Shown: positions 33,396 to 40,262 of the stretch, in pieces
How positions within the stretch are numbered: position 1 is the stretch's first letter
Layout of the letters: every line of letters begins with the position of its first letter
Assembly (NCBI RefSeq): GCF_027620315.1
Contig: NZ_JAPNNL010000048.1
Span: forward strand, 1 to 40,262
DNA: 40,262 bases
Direction of reading: 5' to 3'
DNA from: Nonomuraea corallina
GTDB lineage: Bacteria > Actinomycetota > Actinomycetes > Streptosporangiales > Streptosporangiaceae
Program-made: the position numbers and the translations under genes
The notes under the pieces: model-generated
What the model was told of the DNA's origin: nothing
What the model saw: the letters and a program-made list of their open reading frames with translations, nothing else
Databases searched by the model: none

Positions 33396-35225
33396 ATGGA
33401 GCGCCGCTTCGTCACGGTGAACGGCCGGCAGGTCCACTACGCCCACGCCGGGCGCGGCCTGCCGGTCGTCCTCCTCCACGCCTCTCCCGGCGACTGGCGG
33501 CCGCTGCGCGGCCTGGCCGCCGAACTGGCCCGCTCGTTCGCGGTGTACGCGCTCGACACGCCGGGGCACGGCGGCTCCGACCCGCTCCCGGCGCCGGACC
33601 CCGGCATGGCCGACTACGGCGCCGCGCTCGGCGAGACGCTCACCGCGCTCGGGCTGGAACGGGCCCACCTGTACGGGACGCACACCGGGGCCAAGATCGC
33701 CCTGTCCCTCGCGGCGGAGCGGCCGGAGCTGGTCGCCTCGCTCGTCCTCGACGGGGTCGGGGTGTCCACCCCGGAGGAGCGGGCCGACCAGCTCGCCCGC
33801 TACCTGCCGCCGGTGCGGCCCCGCAGCGACGGCGGCCACCTGGTGGCGGCCTGGCACCAGGTGCGCAACATGTTCCTGTACTGGCCCTGGTACGACGAGC
33901 GCGCCGCCTCCCGGCTGACCGCCGCCCCGCCGCCGGCCCCGTACCTGCACGATCTGACGGCGGGCCTGCTGGAGGCGGGGGCGAACTACCCGCTGGCCTA
34001 CCGCGCCGCCTTCACCTGCGACCCGCTCCCGCTGCTCGCCCGCCTCACCGTCCCCGCCCTCGTCCTGGCGTCCTCCGCCGACCCCCTGCACGCCCATCTG
34101 GAGCGGCTGCCCGCCCACCGGCTCCAGGTGGAGTCCACCACCTCCGGCATCTCGGCCCTGGCCTCCCGCATCCGCGCCCACCTCACCTCCCACACCCCCT
34201 CGCCCGCGACCGCCGGCCCTCACTCAGCCACGCCTCCGTCCGACGCGGCGCCGTCGGGTGCGGCGCCGTCCGACGCAACGCCGTCGGGTACGGCCCCGTG
34301 CGGGGCGGCTCTGTCGGGCGCGGCGCGGTGCGGGACGGTGGAGCCCGGTGCGGCCGGGCTCGGGCGGGGCGTGAGCCGCCGGTACGTGCCGACCCGGCTG
34401 GGACAGGTGCTCGTCAGGCAGGCCGGGGCCGCCGCCGGGTCAGGGCGGCCGCTGGTGATCCTGCCTCCGGCCCCGGCCTCCGGACGGGCCGTCACCGACC
34501 TGCTCGCCGAGGCCGCCCGCCACCGCCCCGCCTTCGCCCTCGACCTGCCCGGAACCGGCGGCTCGGACCTGATCGGGTCCGGTGCGGGCGACGACCTGCG
34601 GGGGACCGGCGGCTCGGGCCTGGTCGGGTCCGGTGCGGGTGACGACCTGCCCGGAACCGGCGGTTCGGGCCTGGGCGGTGGTGGCATGGTCGAGGTGATC
34701 GCTCTGGCTGTCGGTGACGCTCTCGACGGGCTCGGGCTCGACGGCGTCGACCTGTACGGGACGGGAGCCGGCGCGGTGGTCGCCGTCGCCGTCGCCCGGT
34801 CGCGTCCCGGCCTGGTGCGGGCGCTGGCGCTGGCCGGACTGCCCGACCCGGGCGTGCTGACCGAGGACGAGGCCCGCGCCCGCACCCCCGGCCTGGAACC
34901 CGACGAGCACGGCACCCACCTGCTCCGGGCCTGGCACCTGGTGCGGGACGGCGGGCTCGCCACGGGCCTGCCCGAACTGCCCGGCGGCCGGCCGGATCTG
35001 GCGGAGCTGCACGCCAGGGTGCTCGACCTCGCGGCATCCTGGCGGACCTACGCCGCCGCCTTCCGCGCCGCCGCGCGGCCCGCGGGCGAGCCGCCGGTAC
35101 CGGTGGTCGCCGCCGATCCCGTCTGGGATCCGTTCACCGCTCGCGCCGTGCGCGCGGCGCCCGGCCACGACGGGACGGGCGGCGTCGCATCCCTGCTGAA
35201 AGCCCTGGAAGACGTGACCGGGTGA
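33396..35225 (+). CDS. Double alpha/beta-hydrolase-fold protein with noncanonical nucleophile positions
   Basis: 609 residues: two alpha/beta-hydrolase domains (about 1-265 and 330-605) joined by an Ala/Pro/Ser-rich linker (about 270-325). In domain 1 the nucleophile elbow GxNxG is G94-T-H96-T-G98, so the Ser/Asp/Cys nucleophile is replaced by His. HASPG (29-33) is the oxyanion loop. In domain 2 the elbow is G455-T-G457-A-G459, with no side-chain nucleophile. Domain 2 also carries a 51-bp in-frame tandem repeat multiplying the DLPGTGGSD loop. The GDLHTHLxxAWH-like segment (GGHLVAAWHQVRNMF and GTHLLRAWHLVRDGG) is present in both, proving internal duplication. The activity is unknown. Confidence 0.8.
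   Translation: MERRFVTVNGRQVHYAHAGRGLPVVLLHASPGDWRPLRGLAAELARSFAVYALDTPGHGGSDPLPAPDPGMADYGAALGETLTALGLERAHLYGTHTGAKIALSLAAERPELVASLVLDGVGVSTPEERADQLARYLPPVRPRSDGGHLVAAWHQVRNMFLYWPWYDERAASRLTAAPPPAPYLHDLTAGLLEAGANYPLAYRAAFTCDPLPLLARLTVPALVLASSADPLHAHLERLPAHRLQVESTTSGISALASRIRAHLTSHTPSPATAGPHSATPPSDAAPSGAAPSDATPSGTAPCGAALSGAARCGTVEPGAAGLGRGVSRRYVPTRLGQVLVRQAGAAAGSGRPLVILPPAPASGRAVTDLLAEAARHRPAFALDLPGTGGSDLIGSGAGDDLRGTGGSGLVGSGAGDDLPGTGGSGLGGGGMVEVIALAVGDALDGLGLDGVDLYGTGAGAVVAVAVARSRPGLVRALALAGLPDPGVLTEDEARARTPGLEPDEHGTHLLRAWHLVRDGGLATGLPELPGGRPDLAELHARVLDLAASWRTYAAAFRAAARPAGEPPVPVVAADPVWDPFTARAVRAAPGHDGTGGVASLLKALEDVTG
34542..34685 (+). repeat. 51-bp tandem repeat, about 2.8 copies
   Basis: Units at 34542-34592, 34593-34643 and 34644-34685 encode DLPGTGGSDLIGSGAGD, DLRGTGGSGLVGSGAGD and DLPGTGGSGLGGGG. 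The unit begins with the conserved loop after strand 4 of the hydrolase fold. The copies stay in frame. Confidence 0.85.
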
Positions 35226-35260
35226 GCCGACCGGCCCGCCCGCGAGAGGAGAATGCACCT

Positions 35261-35944
35261 GTGAGCAGCCGCTACCGGCACGGACTGATCCATTACGTGG
35301 GCGACGGGGTGGGGGTGCGCGGCCGCGAGGAGTGGACGCTCACCGCAGCCGAGGACGGCACCCGCACGCTGCGCGCCCACTGCCGCATGTTCGACACCGA
35401 CATCGAGCGGGACGTGGTGCACACCGCGTCGGCCGGGTTCCGGCCGCTGCGGTCCTTCATCAGCCACCGGGTGGGCGGCGCATTCCTGGGTGAGGGCTGG
35501 TTCGTCTTCGGCGAGGACACGCTGGAGTCGGAACTGCTGCTCAAGGACGAGGGCAGGGTGTCGCAGCGGGTCCCGCTGGCCGGGCCGCCGCCGTACTTCG
35601 TGCCGCACGCGGTGTGCTGCGACGCCTGGATCGTTCCCGCGTACGACCTGGAGGCCGGCGGCCCGCAGCGGTTCACGGGAGGGTTCCGTTCCTCGCCCCG
35701 CCCCAACGGGGCGAGCGGCCCGTACGCGGACGAGCTGGCCGACCTCACCGTCACCCTGGTCGGCGAGGAGACGATCACGGTGCCCGCGGGCACCTTCCCC
35801 ACCCGGCACTTCCTGCTGACCAGCGACGGCGGGGCCGAGGAGCACCTGTGGACGAGCACGGACGGCGACTGGCTGCTGATCCGCCTCCGCTCCGACCGCC
35901 TGTCCTCCTCCTACGAGCTGGTGGAACTGCGGGAAACCCGGTAG
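35261..35944 (+). CDS. Unknown protein with DUF3108-like C-terminal part
   Basis: 227 residues from GTG 35261 (AGGAGA 8 nt upstream). A GTG at 35222 that overlaps the previous stop is an alternative adding 13 residues. It is rich in beta-strands with no signal peptide or membrane segment. The C-terminal half (ITVPAGTFPTRHFLL, then EEHLWTSTDGDWLLIRLR) has the look of DUF3108: a threonine/valine strand, PAGTF, and a Trp-containing strand. Role unknown. It lies between two alpha/beta-hydrolase genes in one operon, with stop and next start overlapping. Confidence 0.75.
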   Translation: MSSRYRHGLIHYVGDGVGVRGREEWTLTAAEDGTRTLRAHCRMFDTDIERDVVHTASAGFRPLRSFISHRVGGAFLGEGWFVFGEDTLESELLLKDEGRVSQRVPLAGPPPYFVPHAVCCDAWIVPAYDLEAGGPQRFTGGFRSSPRPNGASGPYADELADLTVTLVGEETITVPAGTFPTRHFLLTSDGGAEEHLWTSTDGDWLLIRLRSDRLSSSYELVELRETR

Positions 35945-36732
35945 TGGTGCGGCGCTTCTACCTCGACGGCCCGTACGGGCAGATCCACCTGCGCGCCGTC
36001 ACCCGCCCGCACGGGCGGCGGCCGCTCGTCTGCTTCCACCTCACCCCGGGGTCGGGGCGGATGTACGAGGCGCTGCTGGCGGAGCTGGGCGCCGACCGGA
36101 CCGCGGTGGCGCCCGACACCCCGGGCTACGGGGCCAGCGACCCGCCACCCGGGCCGCCCGCCATCGGCGACTACGCGGCCGTGATGGCGCACGTCGTGGA
36201 CCGGCTCGGCCTCGGCGAGGTCGACCTGCTCGGGTACCACACCGGATCCAAGATCGCGATGGAGCTGGCCATCGCCCGGCCCGACCTGGTGCACCGGCTG
36301 GTCCTGGTGTCCGCGCCCGCGTACACCGAAGAAGAGGAGGAGCGGCAGCGGCGCGAGCTGGGCACGCCGGCCGGACCCCGGGAGGACGGCGGCCACCTGC
36401 TCGACCACTGGCGGGGGCTGCTGCGGTGGCAGGGGCTCGGCCAGACGCTGCCGCTGGTGCAGCGGGAGTTCGCCGAGCAGCTGCGGGCGGGCCCGCGGGC
36501 TCACTGGGGCTACCTGGCGGCGTTCGCCTACCGGCACGCGGACCACCTGCCCCGGGTGCCGCGCCCGGTGCTGCTGCTCTGCCCGGACGACGACCTGCGC
36601 GTGCCCACCCGCAGGGCCCGGTCGCTGCTGAGGGACGGCGAGTACCGTGAGGTGCCCTGGGGGCACGGCATGGCCGACGCGCACACCGCCGAACTGGCCG
36701 CGCTGCTGCGGGACTTCCTGGACCGCGACTGA
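35944..36732 (+). CDS. Alpha/beta-hydrolase-fold protein with His at the nucleophile position
   Basis: 262 residues. The start is one of two adjacent GTG codons (35944 or 35947); the first overlaps the preceding TAG by one base. Oxyanion loop FHLTPGSGR (about 31-39), elbow G97-Y-H99-T-G101, acid loop LLCPDDDLRVP, and a possible catalytic His in WGHGMADAH. The elbow nucleophile is His, as in domain 1 of the upstream fusion (both read GxHTG-x-KIA), so the two share an origin and perhaps a mechanism. It ends the plus-strand operon 22 bp from the convergent SDR gene. Confidence 0.85.
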   Translation: MVRRFYLDGPYGQIHLRAVTRPHGRRPLVCFHLTPGSGRMYEALLAELGADRTAVAPDTPGYGASDPPPGPPAIGDYAAVMAHVVDRLGLGEVDLLGYHTGSKIAMELAIARPDLVHRLVLVSAPAYTEEEEERQRRELGTPAGPREDGGHLLDHWRGLLRWQGLGQTLPLVQREFAEQLRAGPRAHWGYLAAFAYRHADHLPRVPRPVLLLCPDDDLRVPTRRARSLLRDGEYREVPWGHGMADAHTAELAALLRDFLDRD

Positions 36733-36754
36733 GCGGCGGGCCCGGCCCGGGGGA

Positions 36755-37462
36755 TCAGCCGGGCGGGAGCTGTCCCAGGTCGAGCCGGGTGACCACGGCC
36801 GCGCCGCGCAGGCGGAGCAGGTCGCGCACCAGGTCGCCCACCACGGACGCCTCCAGGCGGTCAGGATGGGCCCGGCTGGACAGTTCGCTCTTCACCATGG
36901 CCGCCACCACCAGGTCGGTCACCTTCACGTGGTGGCCGGCCAGCTCCTGCCGGAGGGTGTCGGACAGGCCGAGCAGGCCGAACTTGGAGGCCGAGTACGC
37001 CGCCCCCGTCGGGTAGCCGCGCAGGCCCGCGCCGGAGTTGACGTTGACGATGTGGCCGCGCTCGCCCGCCACCGCCTCCTGGCGGATCATCTGCCGGGCG
37101 GCGGCGCGGGCGCAGAGGAAGGCTCCGGTCAGGTTGGCCTCGACGCTCTCCCGCCACGCCGCGTCGTCCAGCTCCACGATCTCGGCCTTGCGGAACACGC
37201 CCGCGTTGTTGACCAGCACGTCGAGCCGGCCGTACGAGGCGACGACCTCGGCGACGGCGGCGTCCACCCGTTCGGTCACGGTCACGTCGAGCGGCAGGCC
37301 GGCGGCCTCGCCGCCCGCGGCCCGGATCTCCCCGGCGGTCTCGGCCACCCGCCCGGCCCGGCGTCCGGCGCAGACCACGGCGTAGCCGTCGGCGCCCAGG
37401 GCCAGCGCCACGGCCCGGCCCAGCCCGCTTCCCGCGCCGGTCACCAGCGCGACCCGTCTCAC
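36755..37462 (-). CDS. Short-chain dehydrogenase/reductase (SDR)
   Basis: 235 residues from GTG 37462, which overlaps the VOC stop as GTGA like the other junctions here; GTG 37468 adds two residues. Classical SDR: TGAGSGLG cofactor loop near residue 10, NNAG near 86, catalytic Ser in NVNSGAG, and YSASK active site near 157. It interconverts an alcohol and a ketone with NAD(P). The sequence following the cofactor strand (CAGRR) has arginines, which favours NADP(H). Last gene of the convergent minus operon. Confidence 0.92.
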   Translation of the reverse strand: MRRVALVTGAGSGLGRAVALALGADGYAVVCAGRRAGRVAETAGEIRAAGGEAAGLPLDVTVTERVDAAVAEVVASYGRLDVLVNNAGVFRKAEIVELDDAAWRESVEANLTGAFLCARAAARQMIRQEAVAGERGHIVNVNSGAGLRGYPTGAAYSASKFGLLGLSDTLRQELAGHHVKVTDLVVAAMVKSELSSRAHPDRLEASVVGDLVRDLLRLRGAAVVTRLDLGQLPPG

Positions 37463-38391
37463 CGGCACTGGTAGAACTCCAGGACCTCACCATCCGGGCC
37501 GAAGAACGGCTGGACGAGCGCGGGACCGTACGGCGGCAGGTCCACTTCGACGGGTGAGCTGACAGGCTCCGCGCCGAGGCTGGCGACCAGTGCGGACGTG
37601 GCCGCCAGGTCGTCGGTCTCCAGCGAGGCCGACAGGATGCCCAGGCTGGGCGGCACGGCCGTGGCGCGCTGCTGCCGGCCGGGGAAGCCGACGTACTGGG
37701 CGAGCTCCACCCGGCCGTTGACCGTGCCGCCCGGCATGAACAGGTTGACGTTGCGCAGCCCGGTGCCCGGCGGCAGGCGGAAGAACGACTCCATGTTCTC
37801 GATCAGCTTCTCGTACAGCACCTCGTAGCCGAGCGCCGTGTAGAAGGCGGTGGCGCGGGGGGCGTCGCTCACGTGGATCGCCACGGTCTGCAGCTCGCTC
37901 GGCCGGCCGTCGTAGTCGGCGAACGGGCTGTCCGGGCCCGCCTCCAGCTCGAACACGTCGAGCATGACGCCGTCGGGGTCGTACGAGAGGGAGTCCCAGG
38001 CGGACAGGTCGTCCATGACGGTCCAGCGGGTCGGCTGCGACTTCTGCCGCCCGCCCGCCGCGGTCAGCCGTTCGACGGCGGCGTGGACGTCGTCCACCCG
38101 GATGTTGAGCGCGTAGTGGCCGTAGTCCTGGCGGCGGGCGTACTCGCCCCAGTAGAGGCGGCCCGGGGCGCGGAACTGGACCAGGCGGAGCAGCCCGGTC
38201 GTCGCGCCCTGCGGCCCCACGACGGCGGCCCTGCCGGTGAGCCCCGGCGGCATCTGCCAGGCGGCCTCCGCCTCGGGGCCGCGCACCTCCGCCTCGGCGT
38301 GCGTGACGTATCCGAAGGCGTCCGTGTAGAAGGCGCGGGAACGCTCCAGGTCGGACACCGCGACGGTGGTGACCCGCAGTTCGCTGATCAC
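37459..38391 (-). CDS. Two-domain VOC family protein
   Basis: 310 residues from GTG 38391 (overlaps the upstream stop as GTGA). Two VOC modules: about 1-150 (LRVTTVAVSDLERSRAFYTD) and about 165-308 (LQTVAIHVSDAPRATAFYTA), each with the beta-alpha-beta-beta-beta pattern and a C-terminal Glu (MLDVFELE, VLEFYQ). The first-strand metal His is Thr in both halves, while H119-like residues are present in DYGHYALNIRVDD, which may be the next module's ligand. The function is not assignable; enzymes of this fold act on catechols, thiol adducts or epimerisable acids. Confidence 0.8.
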   Translation of the reverse strand: MISELRVTTVAVSDLERSRAFYTDAFGYVTHAEAEVRGPEAEAAWQMPPGLTGRAAVVGPQGATTGLLRLVQFRAPGRLYWGEYARRQDYGHYALNIRVDDVHAAVERLTAAGGRQKSQPTRWTVMDDLSAWDSLSYDPDGVMLDVFELEAGPDSPFADYDGRPSELQTVAIHVSDAPRATAFYTALGYEVLYEKLIENMESFFRLPPGTGLRNVNLFMPGGTVNGRVELAQYVGFPGRQQRATAVPPSLGILSASLETDDLAATSALVASLGAEPVSSPVEVDLPPYGPALVQPFFGPDGEVLEFYQCR

Positions 38392-39347
38392 GGGGTGTCC
38401 CCTTCCTGGCGGTGCGCCACGAGGTGCACCCGTTCTCCTTCCGTCCCGTACGCGACGAACGACCGGCGTCCGGCCAGCGGGCCGCTCTCCGCCACGGCGG
38501 GGGCGGTGGCGCGATGGCCGCCGGCCAGCACGGCGGCGTGCGCCGCGTCCAGGTCGGCGCAGGCGTAGCTGACCAGGCCGGTGCCGCCGGGCAGCCCCGC
38601 CGGGTCGAGGTTCGCGGCGGGGTGGCCCTGCAGCTCGATCGCGCCCCGGCCGGTGCCCTCGTGGCCGCTCTTGAGCAGGCTCATCCTGACCAGGGTGCCG
38701 CCGGGGATGCCCCAGGCGCGGTGCAGCGGCCCTTCGGTGAAGTCGGCCGCCATCAGCGCCGGCATGCCGAGGCTCTCGCCGTACAGCCGCCGCGCCGTGT
38801 CGTGGTCGTCGGTGCGCAGGTGCACCTCGAAGACCGGGCCGGTGCCCTGGCGGGCGCTGGGGAAGCTGCGCCCCTGCGGCTGGGTGAGGCCGGTGGTCAG
38901 GATCAGGTGGGTGCCCCAGGGCATCCGCCACACGCCGGAGCGGTGCACGTTGCTGCCCAGCTCCGACAGGTCGGTGGTGAACGGCTCGGCCACGGGCCGG
39001 ACGCCGGGCCAGCCGGCCAGCCGGGCGGCGGCCGCGTCGACGTCCTCGACGACCAGCTCCACCGAGTCCCAGCCGCGCGGCAGCGTCCGCGTGACCGGCC
39101 GCGCCTCGCCCTCGACCAGGCAGACCATCCCGTACGGGAAGCCCGGCGGCCCCAGCAGGGCCCACGGCCGCCCGGCCCACCCGCCGAGCCCGGCTTCCCC
39201 GGCTTCCCCGGTGAGTGTGCCGCTCGCGCGGGGTTCGAGGCCGAGTACGCTCCGCAGACGCTCAGCGGTGGCGTCGAGGGCGGGCACCTCGATCCAGGCA
39301 CAGACCAGCTCCCGCACCAGCGGGGCGGGCGGCGGGACCGTGCTCAT
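38388..39347 (-). CDS. Two-domain VOC family protein
   Basis: 319 residues from ATG 39347, which overlaps the SnoaL-like stop (ATGA). The N-terminal module (VRELVCAWIEVPALDATAER) and C-terminal module (VFEVHLRTDDHDTARRLYGE) fit the VOC fold. The second has a His in the first strand (EVHLRTDD). There are four such double-VOC proteins in the cluster, too dissimilar to be recent copies. Confidence 0.78.
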   Translation of the reverse strand: MSTVPPPAPLVRELVCAWIEVPALDATAERLRSVLGLEPRASGTLTGEAGEAGLGGWAGRPWALLGPPGFPYGMVCLVEGEARPVTRTLPRGWDSVELVVEDVDAAAARLAGWPGVRPVAEPFTTDLSELGSNVHRSGVWRMPWGTHLILTTGLTQPQGRSFPSARQGTGPVFEVHLRTDDHDTARRLYGESLGMPALMAADFTEGPLHRAWGIPGGTLVRMSLLKSGHEGTGRGAIELQGHPAANLDPAGLPGGTGLVSYACADLDAAHAAVLAGGHRATAPAVAESGPLAGRRSFVAYGTEGERVHLVAHRQEGDTP

Positions 39348-39781
39348 CGGAGCGGGTTCTCGCCTTCAGGCCACCAGTCGCCGGCGCCGTAGGGGTCGGC
39401 CAGCGGCTGCGAGCCGTGCTCGTGCACGATGCGCCAGGTGTCGTCCTCTCGGCGCACCAGCCAGGTCATCCGCATGCGGAGCCGGCCCTGCTTGCCGTCG
39501 CCCTCGATGTCGTAGTCGATGACGCCCGCCACCTGGGCCAGCGTGTCGCTCTCCCAGCAGAACGGGCCCTCCACCCAGCGGAAGGCGTGGATCCGGATGG
39601 GCGCCTTGAAGTACGCCTCCCAGCCCGCCTTGATCCGGTCGCCGCCGTGCGTCGTCCAGCGAGGGCCCTCGACGAAGACGTACGCGTCGTCGGCGGGGGA
39701 GAAGGTGTCGAGCACGCCCTCCAGCCGCCTTTCGATGACGGAGGTGAGCATGGCCTCCGCCGTGCCGACCGGTGTTCTCAT
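39344..39781 (-). CDS. SnoaL/NTF2-like protein
   Basis: 145 residues with the cone-shaped NTF2 fold: helical start (TAEAMLTSVIERRLEGVLDTF), then curved strands (AYVFVEGPRWTTHGGDRIKAGWEAYF and RMRMTWLVRREDDTWRIVHEHGSQP, quoted in parts in order). The ending WRIVHEHGS is typical of SnoaL_3 or calcium/calmodulin-associated domains. Members may be cyclases, isomerases, hydrolases or binding proteins. The ATG at 39781 follows GGGAGG by 7 nt. First gene of the minus operon, directly behind operator site 3. Confidence 0.85.
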   Translation of the reverse strand: MRTPVGTAEAMLTSVIERRLEGVLDTFSPADDAYVFVEGPRWTTHGGDRIKAGWEAYFKAPIRIHAFRWVEGPFCWESDTLAQVAGVIDYDIEGDGKQGRLRMRMTWLVRREDDTWRIVHEHGSQPLADPYGAGDWWPEGENPLR

Positions 39782-39810
39782 GGATGCGCCTCCCGATCAT
39801 TCCGCTACTC

Positions 39811-39823
39811 GGAACGCTGTTTC
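39811..39823. promoter_or_regulatory. Operator site 3: GGAAC-GCT-GTTTC
   Basis: One mismatch between arms. On the minus strand (GAAACAGCGTTCC) it follows the -10 box at 39828-39833 by 4 bp and so covers the start point of the SnoaL-like/VOC/VOC/SDR operon. Confidence 0.6.
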
Positions 39824-39827
39824 GAAG

Positions 39828-39856
39828 ACCCTAATTGTCTGATGTATCAGGGTCAA
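39828..39856 (-). promoter_or_regulatory. Promoter of the SnoaL-like/VOC/SDR operon
   Basis: On the minus strand TTGACC (39851-39856), 17-bp spacer, TAGGGT (39828-39833). It lies across the 3' end of the CurA-like gene. The spacer is a perfect palindrome CTGATACATCAG (39839-39850) plus GACAAT, a possible second operator. Confidence 0.6.
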
Positions 39857-40262
39857 GGTGCACGATGGCCTTGCCGAGGTTCAGCCCTGACATCAGCCGG
39901 CCGAAGGCCGCCGGCGCGGACTCCAGGCCGCGGTGCTCGTCCTCCAGGAGGCGCAGCCGCCCCTCGGCGATGAGCGCGCCCAGCCGGGCGGCGAACTCCG
40001 GCCGCAGGTCGAAGTGGTCGTACACGACGAGCCCGTGCACCGTCGCCCGTGACCGCAGCACCGCTCCGGCGGGCAGGACCGTCTCGCCGCCCACCTCGTT
40101 CGCGTGGTCCGGCAGGCCGCAGAGCGCCACCCGGGCGTGCGGGGCGAGCTGGTCGGCCACGCCGCGCAGCACCTCGCCGCCCGCCATGTGCAGGTAGCCG
40201 TGCACCCCGTCCGGGCAGGCGGCCGCCAGCGCCTCGGCCCAGCCCGGGTCGTGCCGGTCGAC
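39831..40262 (-). CDS. NADP-dependent oxidoreductase, CurA/leukotriene-B4-dehydrogenase-like MDR (partial)
   Basis: The C-terminal 143 or so residues only; the gene continues past the right edge. It is a zinc-independent medium-chain reductase by sequence: the segment after the cofactor site reads VHGYLHMAGGEVLRG, then ARVALCGLPDH, and the family ending GLESAPAAFGRLMSGLNLGKAIVHL. CurA-type enzymes reduce the C=C bond of alpha,beta-unsaturated ketones with NADPH. The stop TAG overlaps the -10 box of the downstream operon. It could be transcribed with the downstream genes as well. Confidence 0.85.
   Translation of the reverse strand, partial: VDRHDPGWAEALAAACPDGVHGYLHMAGGEVLRGVADQLAPHARVALCGLPDHANEVGGETVLPAGAVLRSRATVHGLVVYDHFDLRPEFAARLGALIAEGRLRLLEDEHRGLESAPAAFGRLMSGLNLGKAIVHLDPDTSDN

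Noticed and set aside
36733..36754. A terminator between the convergent hydrolase and SDR genes
   Set aside because: The 22-bp gap is GC-rich but gives only a short imperfect stem and no T-run.

Overview
The window is GC-rich (about 70% or more by eye), densely packed DNA with many GTG and TTG starts, 4-bp ATGA/GTGA gene overlaps and no insertion sequence, phage gene, tRNA or rRNA that I can see. The block hemW ... CIRCE-hrcA-dnaJ, rsmE, HIT protein, phoH-ybeY-CorC protein, cytidine-deaminase-like protein, Nudix protein and era is a typical actinomycete core arrangement. Gene content and style suggest a filamentous actinomycete of the Streptosporangiaceae type (Nonomuraea-like); that placement is an inference.

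Layout. (a) 1-4100: the end of an ABC exporter (membrane protein plus ATPase), a thioesterase coupled to a small DNA-binding-like protein, a lipoprotein, a 99-residue protein of unknown function and a MOSC protein. (b) 4115-5406: a secreted GH18 chitinase behind a perfect 25-bp palindrome. (c) 5466-11886: hemW; a minus-strand operon of two repeat-rich membrane proteins around a DUF3097 protein; then hrcA-dnaJ under a CIRCE operator. (d) 11949-17386: an orphan nitrate/nitrite-sensing-type kinase, rsmE, an ECF sigma factor with a membrane partner, and a HIT protein. (e) 17478-22939: phoH-ybeY-corC, a structured leader or small RNA, a lipoprotein, a catalytically degenerate cytidine deaminase homologue, a Nudix hydrolase and era.

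(f) 22930-40262: from the stop codon of era onward the content changes to an accessory gene cluster, about 17 kb long and running off the right edge. It has a minus operon (nitrilase-like protein, aldehyde dehydrogenase, 152-residue protein, FAD oxidoreductase) diverging from a plus operon (VOC protein, FAD oxidoreductase, VOC protein, two tandem branched-chain-type solute-binding lipoproteins, a double alpha/beta-hydrolase, a DUF3108-like protein, a second alpha/beta-hydrolase). A convergent minus operon (SnoaL-like protein, two VOC proteins, SDR) and a CurA-like reductase follow. Four promoters in this cluster each carry the same short inverted repeat, GAAAC-N3-GTTYC or a close variant, right after the -10 box. 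The cluster therefore looks like one regulon controlled by a repressor that is not encoded in the window. I read it as an uncharacterised uptake and catabolic pathway for a small organic compound. Several members lack textbook catalytic residues: Ser for Cys in the nitrilase-like protein, and His at the nucleophile position in both alpha/beta-hydrolases.

The most unusual non-coding element is at 20290-20505. Three direct repeats at exact 11-nt spacing precede three hairpins and a 19-bp intrinsic terminator whose arms can alternatively pair with the first hairpin, as in an attenuator, riboswitch or terminated small RNA.
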